Assembly: GCA_052139595.1 (NCBI GenBank)
Contig: JBKQWK010000315.1
Coordinates: 1 to 7,217 of the forward strand
Length of the DNA: 7,217 bases
Origin: JBKQWK01 sp052139595
GTDB taxonomy: Bacteria; Actinomycetota; Thermoleophilia; UBA2241
Reading direction: 5' to 3'
Below the pieces are notes generated by a model that was not told the DNA's origin, ran no database searches, and was given only the letters and a program-made list of their open reading frames with translations. Numbering within the stretch: the first letter of the stretch is position 1; each line of letters opens with the position of its first letter. The position numbers and the translations under genes are program-made. Below, one piece after another: positions 1-5,966 of this stretch.

Positions 1-1134
1 GGCGAGCTGCGCGACTCGACACTCAAGGACGTTGCCGACAGCGCCAAACTGGTTGACTACCTGAGCGACGTCGACGTCTATGAGCGTGCTGTTAATGCCA
101 GTGATGTTCCACCAGAATCAGCTCCGCTGCATCAGGCTGAGGCCTGGATGACCAATACCTCTAAGCATGGCTTCATGGGCTCGGGTAACGGTTACCTAAC
201 GCGGAAGCTAGTGCAGATGGCAGCCACTGTGGTTGGTGGCCTCGACGAGCTGCGCCGTCGGCCGATCATCTCGTTTATCACCTGTCCAGTAAGTCCTCTC
301 AAGCTAGTGCGTGACTCCTGCGAGATCATCATGGAGTCGGCCCGCGCCCACATCGCCGTCAACATCCTCTCCATGGCGATGGCCGGCGCTTCAGCACCAG
401 TGACGCTCGCCGGTTCGCTCGTGACCCACAACGCCGAGGTACTCGCTGGCGTCACACTGGCGCAGTTGACCAGCAAAGGCGCCCCCGTCATCTACGGTAG
501 TTCGACGACGGCCATGGATTTGCGCTTTGCCTCGGCCTCCGTCGGTAGCCCCGAGTGTGCCCTCATCAACGGTGCCGTGGCACAGCTCGCACGGTTCTAT
601 CTCCTGCCCAGTTGGGTGGCTGGTGCGTAGGCAGATAGCAAGGTGGTCGACGCCCAGAGTGGCCACGAGAAAACCCTGACCGGTTTGGTAGCAGCGTTGG
701 CAGGCGCCAACCTGATTTACGGTCTGGGGATGCTCGAGTCGGGCGTCACCTTCGATTTCGGCCAACTCGTCATGGATAACGAGTTTGCCCGCATGATCAA
801 GTTCGTGGTCGGTGGTATCCCCGTGCGCGACGAAACGCTGATGGTCGACGAGATTCATCGCGTCGGCTCCTTTAGCGACTTCTTGAGTCTCGACAGCACG
901 CTCCAGTTCATGCGCGCCCATCAGTCGCAGCCGGCCTTGATCGACCGCCGCGTGCGCGAGGAGTGGCAAGCGCAGGGTTCGTTGACGCTTTACGAACGCT
1001 CTACCGCCAAAGCACGTGAGATCTTAGCGACCCACGTCCCTGATCCGCTGCCGGAGGGGGTCCCTGAAGCTCTGCGTGCGATCGTGCTTGCGGCAGAGCA
1101 CGAGTTAGGTGTCGCATCGCCAGAGGAGGGATGA
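1..1134 (+). CDS. mttB: Trimethylamine methyltransferase MttB, pyrrolysine-containing, 5'-partial
   Basis: MttB transfers a methyl group from trimethylamine to the cobalt of its corrinoid protein MttC, leaving dimethylamine; it is a cytoplasmic TIM-barrel enzyme. The frame is open from base 1, so the true start lies upstream. The visible part is 377 residues counting one TAG codon (628-630, visible residue 210). The segment before it (ending LPSWVAGA) and after it (starting ADSKVVDAQSGHEK) match the conserved surroundings of Pyl in MttB, as remembered from the Methanosarcina protein. That protein is about 495 residues with Pyl near 334, so roughly 120-125 N-terminal residues are missing here. 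The C-terminal part after Pyl (167 residues) has the expected length. The gene ends in TGA, and mttC starts one base later. A conventional gene caller would split it into two ORFs or call it a pseudogene. Confidence 0.95.
628..630 (+). other. In-frame UAG read as pyrrolysine in mttB
   Basis: The TAG lies between the codons for VAGA and ADSK. The same frame continues for 167 conserved codons to a TGA. Position and flanks agree with the catalytic pyrrolysine of MttB, whose ring is thought to bind and present the methylamine substrate. The downstream fragment has no ribosome-binding site or start that would make it a separate gene. Decoding needs tRNA-Pyl and PylRS, which are not in the window. 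Confidence 0.93.
1123..1129 (+). promoter_or_regulatory. Ribosome-binding site of mttC, inside the end of mttB
   Basis: GAGGAGG lies six bases before a GTG at 1136. It sits within the last codons of mttB, so translation of the two genes is probably coupled. The site favours GTG 1136 over the in-frame GTG at 1109, which lies upstream of it. Confidence 0.75.
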
Positions 1135-1135
1135 C

Positions 1136-1786
1136 GTGGAGAGAGATGAGTTTGCCCAGCTGGCCGAGCTGATCATCGCCGGTAACGGCGAGGCCGCCCG
1201 CGAACTGAGCGTACGCCTGCTCACTGGCGGTGAAACGGCCCGGGCAATCTTGGACCGTGGTCTTCTGCCCGGCATGGAGGTCGTCGGGGCACGGATGAAG
1301 ACCGGCGAGATGTTCATCCCCGAGGTCTTACTCTCAGCGCGCACGATGCAGAGCTGTCTGAACCTCTTAAAGCCGCATCTGGCCAGCGGTGACAGTGGTA
1401 CCACGGGCACGATCGTCATCGGCACGGTTGAAGGTGACGTGCACGACATCGGTAAGAACCTCGTCGCCATGCTCTTGGAGGGGGCCGGCTTTACGGTTGT
1501 CAACCTTGGTCCCGGTATCTCGCCGGCGCAGTTCGTCGCCGCCGTCAAAGAGCACAACCCCGAGATCATCGGCATGAGTGGTCTCTTAACGACGACAATC
1601 CCCAAGATGGCCGAGACGATCAGGGCCCTGAAAGAAGCCGGCCTGCGCGAAAAGGTCAAGGTCATGGTGGGCGGAGCGCCGGTAACGAAGCACTTTGCCG
1701 ATGAGATCGGGGCCGACGGCTACGGGGCTAATGCCGCCGCGGCCGTCGATCTGGCGAAAGAACTCGTGCGAAAGGAGGCACGATGA
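1136..1786 (+). CDS. mttC: Trimethylamine corrinoid protein MttC
   Basis: This cobalamin-binding protein accepts the methyl group from trimethylamine via MttB and hands it to a downstream methyltransferase. Starting at GTG 1136 it is 216 residues, the usual size for the MtmC/MtbC/MttC group. Residues 1 to about 85 form the helical cap domain. The Rossmann-like B12 domain follows, with DVHDIG (101-106, His103 as the lower cobalt ligand), SGL (148-150) and VGGAP (178-182). The start is set by the ribosome-binding site at 1123-1129; an ORF from GTG 1109 would add nine residues and overlap mttB. The stop overlaps the mtbB start as ATGA. The name rests partly on position directly after mttB, because corrinoid proteins of this group are hard to tell apart by sequence alone. 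Confidence 0.9.
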   Translation: MERDEFAQLAELIIAGNGEAARELSVRLLTGGETARAILDRGLLPGMEVVGARMKTGEMFIPEVLLSARTMQSCLNLLKPHLASGDSGTTGTIVIGTVEGDVHDIGKNLVAMLLEGAGFTVVNLGPGISPAQFVAAVKEHNPEIIGMSGLLTTTIPKMAETIRALKEAGLREKVKVMVGGAPVTKHFADEIGADGYGANAAAAVDLAKELVRKEAR

Positions 1787-3186
1787 TTAGTACCCGCATG
1801 GGCGATGGCTACACCGTCGAGATGACGCCCGCTGAGCTGCGCGCCGATCTCGTTGCCGGCTCGGAGGATGCCGCCCGCCGCGGCAAGCTACCCGCCCTCG
1901 AAGAGTCCGAGCTCGACTGGCTGACTGATCTCTTTACCAACCCCAGCCGCATCGTTGGCGTCGAGCGCGGCCATGAGGTCATCCTCACCAAGGACGGCTC
2001 GGTCAACACTCTCTACTCGTCCCAGATCTCCAGTGGTGTCGGCATCGCTCTCGCCCGCGAGCAGGCTTTCCGTGTCTTTGAGCGCGCCTTCTGCTTTGAC
2101 ACCATGGAGATCGGCCACCCCGATTACTCGTTTAAACCGGTAAAGCCGATTGTCAGCTTGGAGGCGACCGGGGTAGAGCAGGTCCTTTTGACGACGATCA
2201 TCCCTGTCTTTTACGGCGCCATGCCCAACTTCGGTCTCTACGCCCGTCCCGACGGCCCCTTCCCCAACCCCTCTGATCTCTTGCCGAAAGGCGAGATCGC
2301 CGCTGCCCGCGAGGCGCAGATGGAGATGGCCGTGGCCTGTCGCGAGGACATGCTCTACGTCGCTGAAAAGATGGCTGCCGTCGGTGCTGACGGGATTAAC
2401 TTTGATACCACTGCCTCCGCCGGTGATGCCGAGTTTCTCGCCACTTTAGAGACAGTCGAAAAGCTCGCTGCGACCACCAACCTGGCGATCCAGGTGGGCA
2501 TGGCCGCCGAGATGGTACTTGGCTTTCACGGCGAGCTGAGCTATGACGGCAAGCGCCTGGCCGGCATGTGGCCCCACCAGCAGGTGAAGGTCGTCGAAGC
2601 AGCCGGTGCCCATCTCTTCGGCCCGGTCGTCAACACCAACACCCGCAAGAGCGCCCCCTGGAACGTCGCCCGCGCCGTCACCTTTGTCAAGGAGTGTAGC
2701 CGCGTGGCTGAGATCCCCATCCACGCCAACGTCGGCATGGGTGTCGGTGGCGTACCGATGTGCGAGGTACCACCGGCCGATGTCCTTACCCGCGCCAGTG
2801 CGGCGATGGTCGAGATCGGCCGCGTCGATGGCTTGTAGGTGGGTACGGGCGATCCCTACGGGATGTCCATAAGCCACGCCCTTGCCTCTGGTATGGGGGG
2901 CATCCGCACCACTGGAGATCTGGTGGCACGGATGCAACTCACAAAGAAGATGCGCCTTCCTGAGGCGAAGCGGTACGTGGCCGACAAGCTCAAAGTGAGT
3001 GTCTTTGACCTCTCCGACTCAACTGTCATGCGCCAGCTGCGGGCAGAGCTCGACATCGGTGTGATCACGGCCGTGCCTGGCGCTGCCAAGGGCCTTGCCG
3101 CCAAGCTGCGGATCGCCGAACTGCTTGACATCCCGATCAACTGCGTCGGGCACCTGGCTGAGCGTTCGCCGACGGGCAAACGGTGA
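1783..3186 (+). CDS. mtbB: Dimethylamine methyltransferase MtbB, pyrrolysine-containing
   Basis: MtbB moves a methyl group from dimethylamine to the corrinoid protein MtbC, yielding monomethylamine. Read through one TAG (2836-2838, residue 352) the protein is 467 residues. This agrees with the length I recall for Methanosarcina MtbB, which carries Pyl near residue 356. Family signatures include an N-terminal RMGDG, SFKPVKPIVS, FYGAMPNFGLY, DGINFDTTASAGD, LAGMWPHQQ, FGPVVNTNT and VGMGVGGVPM. VEIGRVDGL precedes the Pyl and VGTGDPYGM follows it; the C-terminal half includes DLVARMQ and VPGAAKG. AAAGGAGG (1771-1778) lies four bases before ATG 1783, inside the end of mttC, so the two genes are probably translationally coupled. 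The gene ends in TGA. It is complete, with no sign of frameshift or decay. Confidence 0.96.
2836..2838 (+). other. In-frame UAG read as pyrrolysine in mtbB
   Basis: The TAG falls between GRVDGL and VGTGDP, the conserved setting of Pyl in dimethylamine methyltransferases. The frame continues for 115 family-typical codons to a TGA. Reading the TAG as a stop would remove about a quarter of the barrel and the substrate-binding residue. I did not evaluate a PYLIS-like RNA element downstream; such elements are not generally required. Confidence 0.95.
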
Positions 3187-3211
3187 GCCGTCAGGAGTTA
3201 CCGGGGCGAGA

Positions 3212-3243
3212 AGCTGTGCGGTCCTCAGCAGCAGCCGACAGCT
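3212..3243 (+). promoter_or_regulatory. Stem-loop in the mtbB-mtbC spacer
   Basis: AGCTGT (3212-3217) and CGG (3219-3221) can pair with CCG (3235-3237) and ACAGCT (3238-3243). This gives nine base pairs with one bulged G and a 13-base loop. There is no T-run after it. It lies in the only long spacer of the operon (103 bases), so it may affect mRNA processing or the relative amount of MtbC. Function is inferred only. Confidence 0.35.
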
Positions 3244-3289
3244 ACGGAGACGAGCTGCGAACTGACCGATAAGACAGGAGTCGACGGCA

Positions 3290-3928
3290 ATGGCAGATGA
3301 AGAGTTCAGTAACGAGGCCAAAGAGGCGATCCTTGCCTACGACCGCGCCGCGGCCGAAGATGTCGCCCGCCGCGCTCTGGCGGCTGGTATCAGTCCCGGC
3401 GAGATCATGGCCAGTGGTTTTATCCCTGGCATCCAGGAACTGGGTGATCTCTTTGAAAGCGGCGAGGTCTTTCTGCCCGAGCTGATGATGGCCGCCCAGG
3501 CGATGGAGGGGGCGACGATGATCTGTAACGCCGCTCTCGAAGGAGCCGCCGCCGAGGCTAAGGGCAAGGTCGTCATCGGCACCGTCCAGGGCGACGTGCA
3601 CGACATCGGCAAGGCGATCGTGATCGCCTACTTGAAGGCCAACGGCTTTGAGGTCACCGACCTTGGCCGTGACGTCAGTGCCGAGATGTTCATCACCAAG
3701 GCAACCGAGGTCGGGGCCGACGTGATCGGCATGAGCGCTCTCTTGACGACAACGATGGAAGAGCAGCGCAAGGTCGCGAAAAGGGTCAAGGAAGAGAACC
3801 TGCCCTTCAAGGTTGTCGTCGGTGGTGCCCCTTGTACCCAGCGCTGGGCCGACCAGATCGGTGCCGATGCTTATGCCGAAGACGCCAACGATGGGGTGCG
3901 CAAGATTACCGCCCTGTTGGGCAAGTAG
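3290..3928 (+). CDS. mtbC: Dimethylamine corrinoid protein MtbC
   Basis: This is the methyl carrier for MtbB: its corrinoid cobalt receives the methyl group from dimethylamine. It has 212 residues, typical of the family. Residues 1 to about 88 are the helical cap. The B12 domain has DVHDIG (102-107, His104 as cobalt ligand), SAL (149-151) and VVGGAP (176-181). AGGAG (3276-3280) lies nine bases before ATG 3290. It is clearly related to MttC of this operon, including a shared VIGTV-x-GDVHDIGK stretch, but the two diverge elsewhere, as expected for partners of different methyltransferases. The stop is TAG, the codon that this operon also uses for Pyl. If read through, the protein gains Pyl plus SRIVALLGE and ends at TGA 3956-3958, giving 222 residues. 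I take the TAG as the normal end because KITALLGK already looks like a complete family C-terminus. Confidence 0.9.
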   Translation: MADEEFSNEAKEAILAYDRAAAEDVARRALAAGISPGEIMASGFIPGIQELGDLFESGEVFLPELMMAAQAMEGATMICNAALEGAAAEAKGKVVIGTVQGDVHDIGKAIVIAYLKANGFEVTDLGRDVSAEMFITKATEVGADVIGMSALLTTTMEEQRKVAKRVKEENLPFKVVVGGAPCTQRWADQIGADAYAEDANDGVRKITALLGK

Positions 3929-3958
3929 AGCCGGATCGTCGCCCTGCTCGGTGAGTGA
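3904..3958 (+). repeat. Imperfect tandem duplication of the mtbC 3' end
   Basis: Bases 3904-3928 and 3934-3958 align without gaps at a 30-base period, 16 of 25 identical by eye. In the mtbC frame they read KITALLGK-TAG and RIVALLGE-TGA. Most differences fall at codon third positions or give similar residues. The first copy ends the gene at UAG and the second at UGA. It may be a decayed duplication of the gene end or a real C-terminal extension reached by UAG decoding. Confidence 0.6.
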
Positions 3959-4008
3959 GCGGGCCGGCAGCCAGAGCCGCACAGGTTGCCTGAGGTCGCA
4001 GGGTTCGC

Positions 4009-4057
4009 GTGTGGGCCGAGGGGGCGGTGCCGTTTGGCACCGCCCCCTCGGCCACGC
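4009..4057 (+). terminator. Long perfect hairpin, probable end of the methylamine operon
   Basis: GGCCGAGGGGGCGGTGCC (4014-4031) pairs perfectly over 18 bp with 4036-4053 around a GTTT loop. A one-base bulge allows a few more pairs outward, to 4009 and 4057. No T-run follows on either strand, so it is not a textbook intrinsic terminator. It may act as a U-tract-independent terminator or as a barrier protecting the upstream mRNA from 3' decay. It lies 50 bases after the last mtbC-frame stop and before a new transcription unit, which suits a transcript end. Confidence 0.6.
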
Positions 4058-4116
4058 AAGGGGCTGCTGCATGGCCGGCGACAGGCTGTGCGCTGGTTCT
4101 GGCGGTACGCTCGAGT

Positions 4117-4235
4117 GGCGCTCGGCCGGGCGCGGCAACAATTCGCGCGGATCGCGCGGTCAGGCGGACACCTTTGGCGGGAGCGCTCGGCCGGGGGCAG
4201 TAACGCTCGCGCTTAGCGCGGAGCGCTTGGCCCGG
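4117..4235. repeat. Three copies of a short GC-rich motif
   Basis: A 14-base motif close to AGCGCTCGGCCGGG occurs at 4117-4130 (first base G), 4182-4195 and 4222-4235 (AGCGCTTGGCCCGG). The second copy can also pair with the third through GCCGGG (4190-4195) and CCCGGC (4231-4236), with the near-palindrome CGCGCT-T-AGCGCG (4209-4221) between them. These may be regulator-binding sites, RNA structure or simple GC-rich drift; nothing here settles it. Confidence 0.4.
4143..4159. repeat. Tandem repeat of TCGCGCGG, period 9
   Basis: TCGCGCGG occurs at 4143-4150 and again at 4152-4159, separated by a single A. Two copies only, within the GC-rich intergenic region. No function can be assigned. Confidence 0.45.
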
Positions 4236-4255
4236 CGTCCCGAGCGTTCTCGCGG

Positions 4256-4294
4256 TTACCAATCAGTGGCGCGATGTGGCATAGTGCAACACAT
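4256..4294 (+). promoter_or_regulatory. Candidate promoter and operator of the GntR regulator
   Basis: TTACCA (4256-4261) and CATAGT (4280-4285) are 18 bases apart and each match the bacterial -35 and -10 consensus at four of six positions. TG at 4277-4278 (TGG-CATAGT) gives an extended -10. ATGTG (4274-4278) and CACAT (4290-4294) form an inverted repeat overlapping the -10, as an autoregulated GntR gene might have. If correct, transcription would begin within a few bases of the TTG at 4294, giving a nearly leaderless message. Read by eye and weakly supported. Confidence 0.3.
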
Positions 4295-5022
4295 TGACGT
4301 TCTCGGCGCGGGGGAGTTCTGACATCGACAAGATACGCGCGGCAAGTACTTCGTGGCTGGCGAGCGACCTCTTGCGCCGCGAGATTCGTCTGGGCGCCTA
4401 TGTACCCGGCGACAAGTTGCCGCCGCAGCGCGAGCTGGCCCACAGCCTCGGCGTTTCGCCGGTGAGCTTGCGTGAGGCGCTGAGGATTCTCGAAGCTGAG
4501 GGGCACCTGGTGGTGCGTCGCGGCGCGACCGGCGGAGCCGTGGTCGTCGCCAATGCCGAACCGATCGATATGCAGCAGCAGCGCTTGCGCCTGCGCATTG
4601 ACGAGTTCGAAGAGTGGAACGAGTTTCGCCAGGCCGTCGAAGCGGCGGCGGCTAGACTGGCGGCGCAGCGTGCTGCGGCCGACGACATCGCCGCCCTGCA
4701 GCAGCACATTGATTCCATCGTCGCCACAGACGACGTGCAGCTGTTTCGCTCGGCCGACTCGGCCTTTCACCTTCGTCTCGCCAGGGCGGCCGGCAATCAG
4801 CTTCTTCACAAGGCCGTCGAAGATGCTCGCGCGGCTCTGTTTCTGGCGTTTGACGCAGTGCCCCATGTCGTCGTGGCGCGCAGTACGTGGCAGGGTCATG
4901 AACAGATTCTGGCGGCTGTGGCTGCCGGCGACGGGCGGGCGGCCGAGGCGGCGATGGTGGTCCACGTGCGTCTCGCGTGGGAAGAAATTCGCGCGATCAT
5001 CGAGGGTCATATACCACGGTGA
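4294..5022 (+). CDS. GntR-family transcriptional regulator, FadR subfamily (FCD domain)
   Basis: This is a cytoplasmic DNA-binding regulator that probably responds to a small carboxylate or amine-pathway metabolite. Counting from TTG 4294 it has 242 residues. The GntR winged helix spans about 15-85, with the typical GDKLPPQRELAHSLGVS (39-55), PVSLREALRILEAEG and a GATGG wing (78-82). The FCD ligand domain spans about 105-235. Its probable metal-binding residues are Asp155 and His159 (ADSAFHLRLARAAGN), His202 (GHEQILAAV) and His224 (VVHV). It heads the group with the dehydrogenase and ligase, so it most likely controls them, itself, or the methylamine operon. The start is unsure: TTG 4294 has no ribosome-binding site, and no ATG or GTG lies between it and the winged helix. 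A GGGGGAG (4309-4315) stands ahead of an ATC (4325). Confidence 0.88.
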   Translation: MTFSARGSSDIDKIRAASTSWLASDLLRREIRLGAYVPGDKLPPQRELAHSLGVSPVSLREALRILEAEGHLVVRRGATGGAVVVANAEPIDMQQQRLRLRIDEFEEWNEFRQAVEAAAARLAAQRAAADDIAALQQHIDSIVATDDVQLFRSADSAFHLRLARAAGNQLLHKAVEDARAALFLAFDAVPHVVVARSTWQGHEQILAAVAAGDGRAAEAAMVVHVRLAWEEIRAIIEGHIPR

Positions 5023-5045
5023 CAGTAGATCCAGCGACGGGTAGG

Positions 5046-5064
5046 GTACGAAGGTCTCTTGTAC
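5046..5064. promoter_or_regulatory. Candidate operator, imperfect inverted repeat before the dehydrogenase
   Basis: GTAC (5046-5049) and GTAC (5061-5064) flank partly symmetric bases centred on 5055; six of nine pairs are complementary, eight counting G-T. It lies in the 87-base gap between the regulator stop and the dehydrogenase start, where a GntR-family protein could bind. The match may be chance, and it does not clearly resemble the inverted repeat before the regulator. Confidence 0.25.
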
Positions 5065-5096
5065 GGATATCGCAGAGAGCAAAGATCAAAGGAATC

Positions 5097-5104
5097 AAAG
5101 GAGG
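5097..5104 (+). promoter_or_regulatory. Ribosome-binding site of the dehydrogenase, fixing a GTG start
   Basis: AAAGGAGG (within CAAAGGAGG, 5096-5104) ends five bases before GTG 5110. It supports GTG 5110 over the in-frame TTG at 5059. That longer form would add 17 charged residues not expected ahead of a Rossmann fold. The ATG at 5105 is out of frame. Confidence 0.75.
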
Positions 5105-5109
5105 ATGGG

Positions 5110-5898
5110 GTGGCGACTGTAGACAACAAGCAAGGTGGACGACTGGCGGGCAAGGTGGCCCTGATCACCGGTGCCGGCATGGGTCAGGGGCGCGAGGCAT
5201 GTCTGCTGTTCTCGCAGCAGGGCGCGCGCATCATCGCGCTCGACATCAACCAGGAAGCGCTCAACGAGACCATGGCGCTCGTGCAGCAGGATGGCGGCGA
5301 AATTGCCGGCGTCAAGGCAGACGTCAGCGATGAGGCTCAGGTCAGGCACGCGGTCGAAGAAGGCTTCGGCTGCTTCGGTGCTCTGCACATCGTCTACAAC
5401 AACGCCGGTGTGCTGTGGCGCGACAAGGACTTCTCGGTCGTCGACACCGACCGCGAGATGTGGGATCGCGTGCTGGCGATCAATCTCACCAGCGTCTTCC
5501 TGGTCCTCAAGTACTGTGTGCCCAAGCTCATTGCAGCTGGCGGTGGCTCAATCATCAACGTCGGCTCAATCTCTGCCTTGGTCGGCTTCGAGCGCCCGCA
5601 AGACGCTTACACCAGTGCCAAGGGCGCTCTGATCGCTCTCACCAAGTCGCTGGCCGTGCAGTATGGCAAGTACGGCATTCGCGCCAACGTGATTCACCCA
5701 GGCATCATCGACACGCCGATGCAGGCGAAAGAGATGGCCAACCCGGAGTGGGTCGAGGCCGTGAAGCAGTCTATTCCGCTGCGGCGCGTTGGCCAGACGC
5801 GCGACATCGCCAATGCGGCGCTGTTCCTGGCCAGCGATGAAGCATCCTGGATCACCGGGGCAGAGCTGCTCGTAGACGGTGGCTTCATCGCCACGTGA
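5110..5898 (+). CDS. Short-chain dehydrogenase/reductase (classical SDR)
   Basis: This is an NAD(P)-dependent oxidoreductase of the classical SDR family, cytoplasmic and probably tetrameric. From GTG 5110 it has 262 residues, the usual length. Visible motifs are TGAGMGQG (20-27, cofactor binding), Asp45 at the end of strand beta-2 (LDINQE, which favours NAD over NADP), NNAG (97-100), Asn125, Ser153 in VGSIS, Tyr167 and Lys171 in YTSAK, and PG (197-198) followed by DTPM (201-204). The C-terminal DGGF is typical. All catalytic residues (Asn, Ser, Tyr, Lys) are present, so it should be active. It lies 87 bases after the regulator and 68 before the ligase, on the same strand, with no clear terminator between. 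The substrate cannot be read from sequence; an alcohol, hydroxy-acid or amine-derived intermediate is possible. Confidence 0.92.
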   Translation: MATVDNKQGGRLAGKVALITGAGMGQGREACLLFSQQGARIIALDINQEALNETMALVQQDGGEIAGVKADVSDEAQVRHAVEEGFGCFGALHIVYNNAGVLWRDKDFSVVDTDREMWDRVLAINLTSVFLVLKYCVPKLIAAGGGSIINVGSISALVGFERPQDAYTSAKGALIALTKSLAVQYGKYGIRANVIHPGIIDTPMQAKEMANPEWVEAVKQSIPLRRVGQTRDIANAALFLASDEASWITGAELLVDGGFIAT

Positions 5899-5966
5899 GT
5901 TCCTCGTTGAACGCGCCAAATTACACTCGTCACATCGACTGACCGTCTCAAGCTTGGAGGTTTTCA

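Larger units (their letters stand above)
3959..4293. other. Repeat-rich, GC-rich intergenic region without a gene
   Basis: No convincing gene lies in these 335 bases. The open frames here translate to low-complexity Arg/Ala/Gly/Pro-rich sequence with no recognisable motif, as expected from GC-rich noncoding DNA. I see no tRNA; in particular nothing resembling tRNA-Pyl with a CUA anticodon. The region holds the long hairpin at 4009-4057, short GC-rich repeats at 4117-4235 and the candidate promoter/operator just before the regulator. It separates the methylamine operon from the regulator-led group. Confidence 0.7.

Noticed and set aside
391..969. Long open frame on the minus strand opposite mttB (and similar ones opposite mtbC and the ligase)
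   Set aside because: Shadow frames of GC-rich coding sequence: no motifs, no ribosome-binding sites, and fully opposed to confidently identified genes.
628..3186. mttB and mtbB as pseudogenes, or as four separate short genes
   Set aside because: Each contains exactly one in-frame TAG, at the family's Pyl site, with intact conserved sequence on both sides, correct total length and no other lesion. The downstream pieces lack their own ribosome-binding sites.
3959..4293. A tRNA-Pyl gene or other small RNA gene in the intergenic gap
   Set aside because: GGGTTCG near 4001 looks like a T-loop fragment, but no acceptor stem, CUA anticodon loop or cloverleaf can be drawn around it. The pyl genes must be elsewhere.
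4276..4293. Regulator starting at GTG 4276 by decoding the TAG at 4282 as Pyl
   Set aside because: It would put Pyl at residue 3 of a DNA-binding protein with no known use for it, and there is no ribosome-binding site before the GTG. Chance in-frame TAG is the simpler view.
3813..4322. Plus-strand open frame running from mtbC into the intergenic region
   Set aside because: It overlaps the mtbC 3' end, runs through the hairpin and repeats, and gives low-complexity Arg/Gly/Ala-rich translation without recognisable domains.
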